From: Caballeronia sp. dw_276 | GTDB taxonomy: Bacteria > Pseudomonadota > Gammaproteobacteria > Burkholderiales > Burkholderiaceae | NCBI RefSeq assembly: GCF_018449635.1 | Contig: NZ_JAAVUV010000007.1 | Location: 248,001-312,000, forward strand | DNA length: 64,000 nucleotides | Reading direction: 5' to 3' | In this document: positions 7,930 through 16,873 of the stretch, piece after piece | How positions within the stretch are numbered: position 1 is the stretch's first letter | Layout: each line of letters opens with the position of its first letter | Notes under the pieces: generated by a model | What the model saw: only the letters and a program-made list of their open reading frames with translations | What the model was told of the DNA's origin: nothing | The model's database searches: none | Program-made: the position numbers and the translations under genes

Positions 7930-9027
7930 ATGAAACTTAAGCAGAAGCTTGCCTTGTCCGTGATGCTGGGACTTACCGTTGCAACGCTGGCGGCATGCGG
8001 CGGCAGTGATTCCAATTCGAACAACAACACGGCGGTGACGGGCCCGTTCAAGACCACTTTGCTGGTATCGGACGGCAGCACGCCAGCCGCCCATACCGAT
8101 GCCAACCTGGAGAACGGCTGGGGCATCGCATTTAATCCCACGGGCGTCATGTGGGTGTCGGACAATGCCACGAGCAAGTCCACGCTGTACGACGGCAACG
8201 GCGTGCCGCAATCGCTCGTTGTCACCATTCCGGCTGCTGCGAACGGCCGCCCGGGCGGCCCGACGGGCATCGTGTTCAACACCAGCACGGACTTCCAGAT
8301 CAGCGCGAACGGCGCGACGAGCAACGCGCTGTTCATGTGGGCGACGGAAGCCGGCACCATCGCGGGCTGGTCGCCCAAGGTGCTGCCGACGACCGCCGTC
8401 ATCGCCTTCGACGACGGCGCGGGCGCCGCGGTCTACAAGGGCCTCGCGATCGGCAAGAACGCGACCGGCAACTTCCTGTACGCGACCGACTTCCATAACA
8501 ACAAGGTCGACGTCTTCGATAAAAACTTCAGCAAGGTCCAGCTCGCCGGCAGTTTCCAGGACCCGTCGCTGCCAGCCGGCTTTGCACCGTTCGGCATCAA
8601 CGTGACGGGCACGACGGTCACGGTGACGTACGCAAAACAAGGCACGGATGGCCGCAAGCAGGTCAACGGCGCGGGTAACGGCGTGATCGATACCTTCGAT
8701 ACCGACGGCCGCTTCATCAAGCGCATCGCTTCTGGCGGTGCGCTGAACTCGCCGTGGGGTATCGCAATGGCGCCAGCCAACTTCGGCGCGGCGAGCAACG
8801 ACTTGCTGATCGGCAACTTCGGCGACGGCACCATCAACGCGTTCAATCCGGCCACGGGCGCGTTTATCGGCGCATTGACGCAGGCGGACGGCACGCCGGT
8901 CAAGCAGACGGGCATCTGGGGCATGTCGTTCGGCAATAACGCAGCAAGCCAGCCGACCAACACGCTGTTCTTTGCAGCAGGCCCGACCCCGACGACCGGC
9001 ATTTATGGCCGTATCGATGCGCAGTAA
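7930..9027 (+). CDS. Secreted TIGR03118-like beta-propeller protein
   Basis: A 365-residue exported protein. The signal peptide ends in LAACGGSDSN, a good lipobox, so it is probably a lipoprotein. The mature part has repeated NHL/beta-propeller features such as GWGIAFNPTGVMWVSDN, FLYATDFHNNKVDVFD, SPWGIAMAP and LLIGNFGDGTINAFNP, all typical of the TIGR03118 family, whose function is unknown. AGGAG lies about nine nt before the ATG. The gene stands alone between a LysR gene and an amino acid binding protein. A hairpin (9046-9071) follows the stop codon but lacks a U-tract. Confidence 0.85.
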   Translation: MKLKQKLALSVMLGLTVATLAACGGSDSNSNNNTAVTGPFKTTLLVSDGSTPAAHTDANLENGWGIAFNPTGVMWVSDNATSKSTLYDGNGVPQSLVVTIPAAANGRPGGPTGIVFNTSTDFQISANGATSNALFMWATEAGTIAGWSPKVLPTTAVIAFDDGAGAAVYKGLAIGKNATGNFLYATDFHNNKVDVFDKNFSKVQLAGSFQDPSLPAGFAPFGINVTGTTVTVTYAKQGTDGRKQVNGAGNGVIDTFDTDGRFIKRIASGGALNSPWGIAMAPANFGAASNDLLIGNFGDGTINAFNPATGAFIGALTQADGTPVKQTGIWGMSFGNNAASQPTNTLFFAAGPTPTTGIYGRIDAQ

Positions 9028-9209
9028 GTAGATCAGGAACCGATCGCTGCCGCCGGCCACGCGGCGGCAGCAAAACGCGCCACACAAAAAAGCACCGATT
9101 TACTCGCACACGCCGAAGAGGCCCGTCAATCAACGGTCTTGAGATTTACTATCGGGGCTTTCACTAACTCCCAGATTTTTTTGGCTTGGTAACCTGCTGC
9201 GATTCTATT

Positions 9210-9290
9210 GCGGACACAATCCGCGGAATGTAAGCCGTCCGGCGGTGAGGGACCTCGCGCCGGGCGAACCTGGACAGCAACCTGTCCGGG
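9210..9290 (+). promoter_or_regulatory. Structured 5' leader with three hairpins
   Basis: Three stems follow each other in the leader of the amino acid binding protein gene. The first is GCGGA/TCCGC (9210-9224). The second is CCGGCG/CGCCGG, enclosing GAGG/CCTC (9239-9263). The third is a nine-pair stem, CCTGGACAG against CTGTCCGGG with a CAAC loop (9269-9290). The GGAG site follows at 9308. The pattern suggests an attenuator or riboswitch. I cannot match it to a known class; the loops lack the ACGR of guanidine-II elements. Confidence 0.45.
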
Positions 9291-9319
9291 ACGTACCGAC
9301 CACCTATGGAGTAAAAACA

Positions 9320-10111
9320 GTGAAAAAACTGCTCGCGGCTTTGACGATCTCTTTGCTTGCCGTCACATCGATCACCTCCGTCACCGCCAATGCGAAGGAT
9401 TACTCGACCATCCGTTTCGGCGTCGACGCCAGCTACGCCCCGTTCGAATCGAAAGGTCCGGATGGCAAGCTGGTCGGGTTCGACATCGATCTCGGCAATG
9501 AAATCTGCGCGCGCCTGAAGGCGAAGTGCGTATGGGTGGAAAACGATTTCGACGGCATGATTCCGGCTCTGAAGGCCAAGAAGTTCGACGGCGTTCTTTC
9601 GTCGATGTCCATGACGCCCCAGCGCGCCGAACAAATTGCGTTCTCGAGCAAGCTGTTCAACACGCCGACGCGCCTGATCGCCAAGAAGGGCAGCGGCATC
9701 CTGCCGACGCCTGAAGGCCTGAAGGGCAAGACGGTCGGTGTGGAACAAGGCACCATCCAGGAAACCTACGCCAAGACCTACTGGGCAGCCAAGGGTGTGA
9801 CGGTTACCCCGTACCAGAACCAGGACGGCGTGTACGCCGACTTGCTGGCAGGACGTCTGGACGCAGCGCTGCAGGACGCAGTGCAAGCCGATGTCGGCTT
9901 CCTGAAGACCCCGCGCGGCGCCGGTTATGACTTCGTAGGCAAGGATCTCGTCGATGAAAAGATTTTGGGCAACGGTGCTGGTATTGGCCTGCGCAAGGAA
10001 GACACCGACCTGAAGGCGCAGATCGACAAGGCCATTGCGTCGATCATCAAGGACGGCACGTACAAGAAGCTCGAAAAGAAATATTTCGACTTCGACGTGT
10101 ACGGCGGCTGA
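9320..10111 (+). CDS. Basic amino acid (HisJ/ArgT-like) ABC transporter binding protein
   Basis: A 263-residue periplasmic solute-binding protein of family 3. A signal peptide (VKKLLAALTISLLAVTS...VTANA) is followed by the family signature FGVDASYAPFESKGPDGKLVGFDIDL and by DFDGMIPAL, SSMSMTPQRA and GVEQGTIQE. Similarity is to lysine/arginine/ornithine and histidine binding proteins. The start is GTG at 9320 with GGAG eight nt upstream; the ATG at 9245 would extend the protein into the structured leader. No permease or ATPase gene is next to it, so it must serve a transporter encoded elsewhere. A strong terminator follows. Confidence 0.9.
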   Translation: MKKLLAALTISLLAVTSITSVTANAKDYSTIRFGVDASYAPFESKGPDGKLVGFDIDLGNEICARLKAKCVWVENDFDGMIPALKAKKFDGVLSSMSMTPQRAEQIAFSSKLFNTPTRLIAKKGSGILPTPEGLKGKTVGVEQGTIQETYAKTYWAAKGVTVTPYQNQDGVYADLLAGRLDAALQDAVQADVGFLKTPRGAGYDFVGKDLVDEKILGNGAGIGLRKEDTDLKAQIDKAIASIIKDGTYKKLEKKYFDFDVYGG

Positions 10112-10132
10112 TCAGCACCTAAGTTGCTTCGA

Positions 10133-10171
10133 AAAACGGGCTCCGCGTCGTCGCGGAGCCCGTTTTGTTTT
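10133..10171. terminator. Strong rho-independent terminator
   Basis: A 15-bp perfect stem (10133-10147 with 10152-10166) has a 4-nt loop, flanking A-tract and T-tract, and a further GTTTT. It ends the amino acid binding protein transcript and could act on both strands. Confidence 0.9.
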
Positions 10172-10369
10172 AGCAGTCCACACGCGCTGCGTGAGGCGGC
10201 AACGCCGTTTTCGGCTAAGATCGAAGGTCCGGAGCAGGCGGCATCGAGGTCGAACCGGGCCCGCAGCACGCGCCTCAACCGTGGGTCTACGCCGCCCCGC
10301 TCTCCTGAACACGCCGATATCACTCATCGAAGCGCGAAGCCTTGACGGCACGTCGCGCGTCCGACCACC

Positions 10370-11485
10370 ATGCAAACCAAAACGCACACCCTGATTTCAC
10401 CGTCGCTTGGCACGAGCCGCAATATCCTGAGCTTTCATTACGGCCCCGGTGGCGGCGAGAAGATCTACATTCAGTCCTCGCTGCACGCCGACGAACTGCC
10501 CGGCATGCTGACCGCATGGCGCTTGCGCCGCCAGCTCGCCGAACTGGAAACCGCGGGCAAGCTGCGCGGTGAAGTGGTGATCGTGCCGGTGCCGAACCCT
10601 ATCGGCCTGAACCAGAACATGCACGGCACGTTGCTCGGCCGGTTCGAGCTCAACAGCGGCCACAATTTCAACCGCAATTTCCATGATCTCGGCGCGCTGA
10701 TTGCGTCGCGTATCGAGGGCAGGCTTTCGGGCGATATCAACGAAAACAAGCGCGCCGTACGCGAAGCCATGCGCGCTGCGCTCGACGAACAAACGCCGCA
10801 GACCGAACTCGAATCGCAACGCCTTGCATTGCAAAAGCTCTCATACGACGCCGATGTCGTGCTCGACCTGCACTGCGATCTCGACGCCGCGCTGCATATC
10901 TACACGAACCCTGACATCTGGGAAGAAGTCGAACCGCTCGCGCGTTATCTGGATTCGAAGGCGTCGCTGCTTGCGCTGAATTCGGTGGGCAATCCCTTCG
11001 ATGAAATCCACAGCTTCTGCTGGTCGGATCTGCGCGCGAAATTCGGCGAGCGTTTTCCGATCCCTAACGGCGGCATTTCGGTGACGGTGGAATTGCGCAG
11101 CCAGCACGACGTATCGTATGAATTCGCCGATGCCGACGCGCAAGGGATCATCAACTATCTGATGCATCGCGGCGTGATCGACGCGCCCGCGCCCGCCATG
11201 CCCGAGTTGTCGTATCCGGCAACGCCGCTTGCCGGGGCTGAGCCGATCGTCGCTCCCGCGAGTGGCGTGCTCGTTTTTCGCGCGAAAGTAGGCGCCATGG
11301 TGAAGGCCGGTGAGGCGGTGGCCGATGTGATCGACCCGCTTTCCGATACCGTCACGACCCTGTACAGCACGGTGTCGGGGATCTTGTACGCGCGGCAGAT
11401 CGCGCGCTTCACGACGGCCGGGATGGAAGTCGCGCGCATTGCGAGTGCTACGGCTTTCCGGACGGGATCGTTGTTATCGGCTTAG
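10370..11485 (+). CDS. Succinylglutamate desuccinylase/aspartoacylase family hydrolase
   Basis: A 371-residue zinc-dependent M14-like amidohydrolase. The first zinc motif HxxE is seen in SSLHADELPG (about residue 45), substrate and fold motifs in PNPIGLNQN and NFNRNF, and the second zinc His in VLDLHCDLD. A biotinyl-lipoyl-like C-terminal lobe (about 290-355) carries the GVLVFRAKVGAMVKAGEAVADVIDPL pattern. Such enzymes deacylate N-acylated amino acids. Its closeness to the basic amino acid binding protein hints at a shared substrate, although the terminator separates the transcripts. The start is the ATG at 10370 and has no clear ribosome binding site. Confidence 0.88.
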   Translation: MQTKTHTLISPSLGTSRNILSFHYGPGGGEKIYIQSSLHADELPGMLTAWRLRRQLAELETAGKLRGEVVIVPVPNPIGLNQNMHGTLLGRFELNSGHNFNRNFHDLGALIASRIEGRLSGDINENKRAVREAMRAALDEQTPQTELESQRLALQKLSYDADVVLDLHCDLDAALHIYTNPDIWEEVEPLARYLDSKASLLALNSVGNPFDEIHSFCWSDLRAKFGERFPIPNGGISVTVELRSQHDVSYEFADADAQGIINYLMHRGVIDAPAPAMPELSYPATPLAGAEPIVAPASGVLVFRAKVGAMVKAGEAVADVIDPLSDTVTTLYSTVSGILYARQIARFTTAGMEVARIASATAFRTGSLLSA

Positions 11486-11486
11486 G

Positions 11487-12250
11487 GGGTTGCTGGCGCT
11501 TGGGGGGGCGGGGGGAGTGCTGGGTTCCTGCTGCTTGGTCTTCGCGCGTTCCGTTCTAGTTGTTCTCTTTAGCACTATTAGCCACTGTGCGTGGCGGCAC
11601 TTCATTTCTTTGTCCAACGGCGACAAAGAAACGAAGCAAAGAAAACGCCTTTCAACCGCTAATTCTTAAGTGTCCACAGCGTGCAGTGACAACTGTTTGG
11701 TACCCCAAAAGCACGCTCAGCGCATAACAACGAACAGTTGAAACCCTCCCCCTCCGTCAACGGCAACCCACACGCTTCGCCACCAGTGTGGGAATCCATC
11801 AACCAGGCTTCCGCGCTGCGCGCGCTGATGCCCAAACCGAAGGGTCGGCCGTGCCGGTGACGAGGCTTTGAATTCAAGTTGCTTTGGATCTATTGGGCTA
11901 TTCCGTTGTTATGCGTAGGCCAGGTTTCCGTATTAACGGATTCCACACTGGTGGCGAAGCGTGTGGGTATCTGTTGACGGAGCGGGAGGGTTTCAGCTGT
12001 CCGGCGTTATGCGCCGAGCGTGCTTTTGGGGTACCAAACCGTTGTCACTGCACGCTGGGGACACTTATGTGCCCTCGTTTGGAAGGCGTTTTCTTTGCTT
12101 CGTTTCTTTGTCGCCGTTGGACAAAGAAATGAAGTGCCGCCACGGACAGTGGCTAATAGTGCTAAAGAGAACAGCTAAGACAGAACGCGCGAAGACCTAA
12201 AAAGCAGGACCCCACCGCACCCCACCCCCACCCCCACCCCCACCCCTACC
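11487..12250. repeat. Large imperfect inverted repeat with G-rich ends
   Basis: The whole interval between two genes is an inverted repeat. The left arm (about 11522-11810) and right arm (about 11930-12213) are near-identical reverse complements; for example GTGGCGGCACTTCATTTCTT (11591-11610) recurs inverted near 12125-12144. The spacer is about 110 nt. The outer flanks are also mirrored: a G-rich run on the plus strand (11487-11515) and a C-rich run with CCCCCA units (12211-12255), the latter on the G-rich strand of the LysR transcript. Short open frames inside the arms look repeat-derived. A third, partial copy is at 41864. No transposase is present. Confidence 0.8.
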
Positions 12251-13154
12251 CCCTATCCCACGGCGGCACGCCACCCATCGCCTCAACCAGAAAATCGATC
12301 ATCACGCGCACGCGTGAACTCAAATGCCGGCGGCTCGGATACATGGCCAGCACATCGATATCCGCCATATGAAACGCCGGCATCAGCGCAACCAGCCGCC
12401 CCGCGCGCAAATCGCCGCCAATGATGAACGTCGGCTGCCAGATCACGCCCAGTCCGCTGAGCGCCGCCGCACGCGCGGTATCGCCGTTATTCGTATGCAT
12501 CCGACAATTCACCCGGACGTTGTGCGGTTTTTCGTCGGCATCGAGAAACTGCCAGTCATCGCCGCTCGCCGCGTAGGTATAACCAATGCACCGATGCTCG
12601 ACCAGATCCGCGGGCTTCTCGGGCAAACGCCGGCCCTTGAGATATTCCGGCGATGCACACAGCACATTGCGCGACGCCGCAAGCTTGCGCGCAGCGTTTC
12701 CCATCGACCCGGTTCGCGAAATGCGGATCGCAAGGTCATAGCCTTCATCGACAATATCCACCACGCGATCGACCAGCGCCACATCCAGTTCCACATCCGG
12801 ATACCGGCGCATGAACTCAGGCCACAAGGGCGCCAGCTGCAGCACGCCGAAGCTCAGCGGCGCGTTGATGCGCAAGCGCCCGCGCGGCTCCGCCGTCGAC
12901 GATGAAACCAGCCCTTCGGTCTCGGCGAGGTCATCAAGTATGGTCACGCAGCGCTCGTAAAGCGCCTCGCCGCCGGACGTCAGCGACAACCTTCGCGAAC
13001 TGCGGTTGAGCAGCCGTGTCCCGAGATGCGCCTCCAGCTCCACGATATATCGCGTCACGTTCGCCGGCGATGTATCGAGCGCATCGGCCGCGCGCGTGAA
13101 GCTGCCGCGTTTCACCACGGCCACGAAGACTTCATAAGCGCGCAGTCTATCCAT
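12246..13154 (-). CDS. LysR family transcriptional regulator
   Basis: A 302-residue LysR protein with a standard winged helix (FTRAADALDTSPANVTRYI, then LGTRLLNRSSRRLSLTSGG) and an effector-binding domain. It is divergent from the SDR gene at 13297 across 142 nt, the usual arrangement for a LysR activator and its target. The last codons and stop lie in the C-rich tract that borders the large inverted repeat, so the 3' end may have been reshaped by that element. The C-terminus (MGGVPPWDRG) is of ordinary length for the family. Confidence 0.88.
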   Translation of the reverse strand: MDRLRAYEVFVAVVKRGSFTRAADALDTSPANVTRYIVELEAHLGTRLLNRSSRRLSLTSGGEALYERCVTILDDLAETEGLVSSSTAEPRGRLRINAPLSFGVLQLAPLWPEFMRRYPDVELDVALVDRVVDIVDEGYDLAIRISRTGSMGNAARKLAASRNVLCASPEYLKGRRLPEKPADLVEHRCIGYTYAASGDDWQFLDADEKPHNVRVNCRMHTNNGDTARAAALSGLGVIWQPTFIIGGDLRAGRLVALMPAFHMADIDVLAMYPSRRHLSSRVRVMIDFLVEAMGGVPPWDRG

Positions 13155-13296
13155 CGCTGTCTCCGGTCAAGATTCACAAAAGCTGAACGATAAGACCATC
13201 TTCCGTGCCTGTTCGCAAGCCTTCGCTGCGCTTACATTGCGTCACATGGACCGGGGCATCGGGCGCCGGGCAAATTGAACCAATCGGAGAATCATC

Positions 13297-14061
13297 ATGA
13301 ATCGGCTTTCAGGAAAAGTGGCTATCGTGACGGGCGCGAGCGCCGGAATTGGCCGCGCGACGGCAAAACTGTTTGCAGCGGAAGGTGCGAAACTCGTGCT
13401 GGCTGCGCGCCGCGCGACGGAACTCGAAACACTCGTCGCCGAGATCAAGGCGGATGGCGGAGAAGCTGTGTATCTCGCCGGTGATGTGCAATCGGAAGAT
13501 TATGCGAAGGCGGTCGTCGCGCTGGCGATCGAAAAGTTCGGCCGGCTCGATGTCGCTTTCAACAACGCCGGCACGCTGGGAGAAATGGGGCCGTCGGTGT
13601 CGGTATCGAAGGAAGGATTTGAAAGCGCGCTCGGCACCAACCTGACCAGCGCGTTCCTCGGCGCGAAGCATCAAGTCCCCGCAATGCTCCTGAATGGCGG
13701 CGGTTCGATCATCTTCACATCGACGTTCGTAGGTTATTCGTTCGCGTTCCCCGGCACGGCGGCGTATGCGGCAAGCAAGGCCGGGTTGATCGGCCTCACC
13801 CAAGCGCTGGCCGCCGAGTATGGCGCGGAAGGCGTGCGGGTGAACGCGGTGCTCCCGGGCGCCGTCGATACCCCCATGTATCGCGACATGAACAATACCG
13901 CCGAGTCGCAAGCGTTCATCACGAACCTGCACGCGTTGAAGCGCGTCGCGACGCCGGAAGAACTCGCGCGCTCGGTGCTGTATCTTGCATCCGATGATTC
14001 ATCGTTCGTGACCGGCACGGCGTCTTTGGTCGATGGCGGCATTTCGATTACACGCACGTAA
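13297..14061 (+). CDS. SDR family oxidoreductase
   Basis: A classical short-chain dehydrogenase of 254 residues. The NAD(P) motif TGASAGIG is near residue 13, NNAG near 90, a Ser is in FTSTFVGYS, the catalytic YAASK is near 155, and the C-terminal VTGTASLVDGG is typical of the FabG-like group. The Arg in AARRA after beta 2 suggests NADP. A CGGAGA site precedes the ATG. The gene is probably controlled by the divergent LysR regulator. The substrate is unknown. Confidence 0.9.
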   Translation: MNRLSGKVAIVTGASAGIGRATAKLFAAEGAKLVLAARRATELETLVAEIKADGGEAVYLAGDVQSEDYAKAVVALAIEKFGRLDVAFNNAGTLGEMGPSVSVSKEGFESALGTNLTSAFLGAKHQVPAMLLNGGGSIIFTSTFVGYSFAFPGTAAYAASKAGLIGLTQALAAEYGAEGVRVNAVLPGAVDTPMYRDMNNTAESQAFITNLHALKRVATPEELARSVLYLASDDSSFVTGTASLVDGGISITRT

Positions 14062-14074
14062 GAGCCGCGATGTT

Positions 14075-14398
14075 TCAGGCTGGACGGATCGCGTTGCCAT
14101 ACGTCTCGACGATCCGCCGGTCCTGTTCATCGGGCGAAAACTGCTCCCATTCGATGCCGTTTATATCGCGTGTTTTCGCAAAACCCGCTGCTGAATCGTC
14201 TTCGAAGCCAATGTGTCGAAGCAATCCCACTTTCGCAGGATCGCTTGTTTGGTTGATCGAGAAGTTCAGCAGATCGGTGCGCCACATTGCGTAGGCGCCT
14301 GGTACGACGGCGGTCGGCGCCTGGCCAAGACGTTGCGAATAATCCGCGATCGAAGCATCGAGGCTGCCAACGGCGAGCGCAATGTGAAAACGTTTCAT
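14075..14398 (-). CDS. VOC family (glyoxalase/bleomycin resistance-like) protein
   Basis: A 107-residue protein of the vicinal oxygen chelate fold, with the starting pattern MKRFHIALAVGSLDASIADYSQRLG and the ending NGIEWEQFSPDEQ. Related small VOC proteins bind metals and act on diverse substrates, including arsenical lyases, but no assignment is possible. The start at 14398 gives the expected beta-strand N-terminus. The open frame continues upstream to 14536 but adds an unrelated leader. The gene converges on the SDR gene with 13 nt between stops. Confidence 0.72.
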   Translation of the reverse strand: MKRFHIALAVGSLDASIADYSQRLGQAPTAVVPGAYAMWRTDLLNFSINQTSDPAKVGLLRHIGFEDDSAAGFAKTRDINGIEWEQFSPDEQDRRIVETYGNAIRPA

Positions 14399-14550
14399 GA
14401 GGCGGTCCCTTGTGGATGACTGTGCAGCCACTCTAACGCCCGAAATGCAGCCCAAACAGTTGGGCGTATATCCTGGTATGACATCTACCCTGCCCGCAGA
14501 AGGAACGCCCCTTGCGCGCGTCATCTTGTCACTCACCTACGGAGACCGCC

Positions 14551-14772
14551 ATGACCGACAAGCCGACCGATACCAATTACGCGGGCCGATCGCAAGAAGA
14601 ACGCCGGGCGCAGCGCAAGGGCGAAAAGCAGCCCGCGCAGCAGCAACCGGGCGGCCCAATGGCCGAAGAAGGCACGGAACCCGACAAGAACAATAGTTCG
14701 GGCAAGTTATCCGATGAAGGAAAAAAAACCTGGCAAACGGGTTCGGGCATCGACGGAGGGGGTAAAGCCTGA
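14551..14772 (+). CDS. Small hydrophilic protein of unknown function
   Basis: A 73-residue protein, very rich in Lys, Glu, Gln, Gly and Asp, with no hydrophobic segment (QSEERRAQ-like core, PGGPMAEEG, ending GSGIDGGGKA). It looks intrinsically disordered and resembles the small stress-type proteins common in this group, but I do not recognise a family. GGAG precedes the ATG at a normal distance. It lies 90 nt upstream of folE. Confidence 0.6.
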   Translation: MTDKPTDTNYAGRSQEERRAQRKGEKQPAQQQPGGPMAEEGTEPDKNNSSGKLSDEGKKTWQTGSGIDGGGKA

Positions 14773-14862
14773 AGAACCCGACATTGGACCGGGGTCTTAT
14801 CGATGAGAAAACGTGGAACAATGGGGGCTTCATGACTTCGCTACAAGCATCTGGAGCCTTCA

Positions 14863-15510
14863 ATGAGCGCCACGCGCACCAACCCCGACGCGTCCCCGGA
14901 CATCCGCGATCAATCTGATCGTCCGAGCCGCGAAGAAGCCGAAGCCGCCGTTCGCGTGCTGATCAAATGGGCCGGTGACGATCCCGCCCGCGAAGGTCTT
15001 ATCGATACCCCCGCACGCGTGGTCCGGTCTTACGAAGAGTTTTTCGCGGGCTATGCGCAAAATCCCCGCGACATCCTCGCGCGCACGTTCTCCGAAGTGC
15101 AGGGCTACGACGAAATGATCGTGCTCAAGGACATCCGCTTCGAAAGCTATTGCGAACATCACATGGTGCCGATCATCGGGCGGGCACACGTGGCGTATCT
15201 GCCGCGCGAACGCGTGGTGGGAATTTCGAAGCTGGCGAGGCTCGTGGATGCGTTCGCGAAGCGCCTGCAGATCCAGGAAAAGATGACGGCGCAGATCGCC
15301 GATACGCTCGAAGAAGTCCTTCAGCCGCTAGGCGTGGGCGTGATCCTGGAAGCATCGCATCAATGCATGTCCACGCGCGGTGTGCATAAGGCGGGCGCGT
15401 CCATGGTGACGTCGCGCATGCTGGGCACCTTCCGCGACGACCCGTCCACCCGCCGCGAATTTCTCGCTATCGTTGGACATCCGAGCGGCTTCAGCGTGTC
15501 GAATAGCTGA
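14863..15510 (+). CDS. folE: GTP cyclohydrolase I
   Basis: A 215-residue FolE1, which converts GTP to 7,8-dihydroneopterin triphosphate, the first step of folate and tetrahydrobiopterin synthesis. Zinc-site residues are seen in [19 protein letters not shown] and in [10 protein letters not shown]. The catalytic core from [23 protein letters not shown] to the end is complete. The N-terminal 25 residues are variable. A GGAG site lies nine nt before the ATG. The gene converges on the serine acetyltransferase gene. Between the stops a duplicated GGCCGCTTCAG segment forms part of a GC-rich hairpin (15517-15555) that may act as a terminator. Confidence 0.95.
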   Translation: MSATRTNPDASPDIRDQSDRPSREEAEAAVRVLIKWAGDDPAREGLIDTPARVVRSYEEFFAGYAQNPRDILARTFSEVQGYDEMIVLKDIRFESYCEHHMVPIIGRAHVAYLPRERVVGISKLARLVDAFAKRLQIQEKMTAQIADTLEEVLQPLGVGVILEASHQCMSTRGVHKAGASMVTSRMLGTFRDDPSTRREFLAIVGHPSGFSVSNS

Positions 15511-15539
15511 AGCCCAGGGCGGCCGCTTCAGTGGCCGCT

Positions 15540-16493
15540 TCAGCCGCCGCCCTCGGGCGCCACGCCCTCGCCCACTTCGCGGATCTTGCCCTGCGAGACG
15601 CTGCTGCCCGGCGGCACGCTATGGGTGAGCCAGACGTTGCCGCCAATCACCGATCCCCGCCCAATGGTCACGCGCCCAAGAATGGTCGCGCCGGCATAGA
15701 TGACCACGTGGTCTTCCACGACCGGATGCCGCGCGTTGCCCTTGACGAGCACGCCATCGTTGCCGGCCGGGAAGCTCTTCGCGCCAAGCGTCACCGCCTG
15801 ATACACGCGCACATGTTCGCCAATCACGGCTGTCTCGCCAATCACGACACCCGTCCCGTGGTCGATAAAAAAGCTCGGCCCGATTGTGGCGCCTGGATGG
15901 ATATCGATACCTGTCGCCGAATGCGCAATCTCGTTGATAAAGCGCGCGAGCAGCGGCACGCCGAGCTTGTGCAACGCATGCGCCAGCCGATGATGCGTCA
16001 TGGCCCACACACCGGGATAGCACAGCAGGATTTCCGTGATGTGCTGCGCGGCCGGGTCGCCGGTGAACGCAGCCTGGATATCGCTCACCAGAAGCGCGCG
16101 AATGCCAGGCAATTGCGAACCGAACTCGCGGGCGAGTTCGAACGCATGCGTGCCCAGTTCGGCATCGCTGAGATCGTGATTTTCGGGCAGGAAACGCAGC
16201 GCACGCCGGATCTGTTCTGCAAGAAGGCGCAACGTACTTTCGAGCGTATGACCAACGTAGTAATCCACGCTTTCGGCTGTCAGATCGGCAGCGCCGTAAT
16301 GCGTGGGAAAGAGCGCGGAACGCAGGCCATTGACGATCTTGACAATTGCTTCACGCGACGGCAACTCGCGAATACCAAGCGGATGGCGCGTGCGATGCAG
16401 TTGCTCGCGTGACGCGCGCAGGTCGGCCACGATCTTGTCGAGGCCCCATTCGTGGGATGAAGCCAAAGCTTCGGGGGAAACGGTTTTGGGCAT
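15540..16493 (-). CDS. cysE: Serine O-acetyltransferase (EpsC/CysE-like)
   Basis: A 317-residue enzyme, longer than E. coli CysE (273). The N-terminal helical domain (about 1-165) is followed by a left-handed beta-helix with hexapeptide repeats. These include the active-site segment HSATGIDIHPGATIGPSFFIDHGTGVVIGETAVIG and a loop with KGNARHPVVEDHVVIYAGATILG. It transfers acetyl from acetyl-CoA to L-serine for cysteine synthesis. The long N-terminal type is that of EpsC-like SAT. The start is uncertain: ATG at 16493 is chosen, and GTG at 16529 is possible. The last residues (VAPEGGG) are unusually Gly-rich. Confidence 0.88.
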   Translation of the reverse strand: MPKTVSPEALASSHEWGLDKIVADLRASREQLHRTRHPLGIRELPSREAIVKIVNGLRSALFPTHYGAADLTAESVDYYVGHTLESTLRLLAEQIRRALRFLPENHDLSDAELGTHAFELAREFGSQLPGIRALLVSDIQAAFTGDPAAQHITEILLCYPGVWAMTHHRLAHALHKLGVPLLARFINEIAHSATGIDIHPGATIGPSFFIDHGTGVVIGETAVIGEHVRVYQAVTLGAKSFPAGNDGVLVKGNARHPVVEDHVVIYAGATILGRVTIGRGSVIGGNVWLTHSVPPGSSVSQGKIREVGEGVAPEGGG

Positions 16494-16627
16494 GTCTCGG
16501 AGCTTGAGCGGTGTACGCCATAAAGGCACGTTCTAATCGATGCCCCGAGATTAACCGTTTTTTCGCCGATATGCCGGACCTGGCGCACGGCCGATTCCGC
16601 CACACCTCGCCGTTACGTGCTGCAGGG

Positions 16628-16873
16628 TCAGGACTTTGGATCCGCTTTCACATGACTGGCGTCGATCCATCGGACGGCCCAGTCTCTTGCGTGCGCGATG
16701 GCTTCATCGGCGTTGCCGAAGCGCAGGTCAGCGGGAAAGAAACGATTTGCGACCAGTTCACCGTCGCTGGACCGCGAGATCACGACGTACGGTTGAAAAC
16801 AGCCATCGCCCTGACGCGCGGGCGCGCAATTCAGTAGATATCCACGATGTGAAAACGCATCGTCGTATTGCAT
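16628..16873 (-). CDS. Small conserved hypothetical protein
   Basis: An 81-residue protein with the layout of a small alpha/beta protein found often in Burkholderia-group genomes: a beta-strand (PYVVISRSSDG) and a helix ending ADEAIAHARDWAVRWIDAS. GGGGGTGA precedes the ATG. Function unknown. The gap to 17160 (about 290 nt) shows no gene. Confidence 0.6.
   Translation of the reverse strand: MQYDDAFSHRGYLLNCAPARQGDGCFQPYVVISRSSDGELVANRFFPADLRFGNADEAIAHARDWAVRWIDASHVKADPKS

Noticed and set aside
9046-9071. Terminator after the TIGR03118-like gene
   Set aside because: GCTGCCGC/GCGGCAGC pairs well but is followed by A-rich rather than T-rich sequence.
7906-9087. Long minus-strand open frame of 393 codons
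   Set aside because: It lies opposite a good secreted protein gene with signal peptide; its translation is Arg/Ala-rich without domains.
11659-12200. Short open frames with HTGGEACG and CAERAFGV peptides in both arms
   Set aside because: They mirror each other in the inverted repeat and stay open in several frames; they are probably repeat-derived, not genes.
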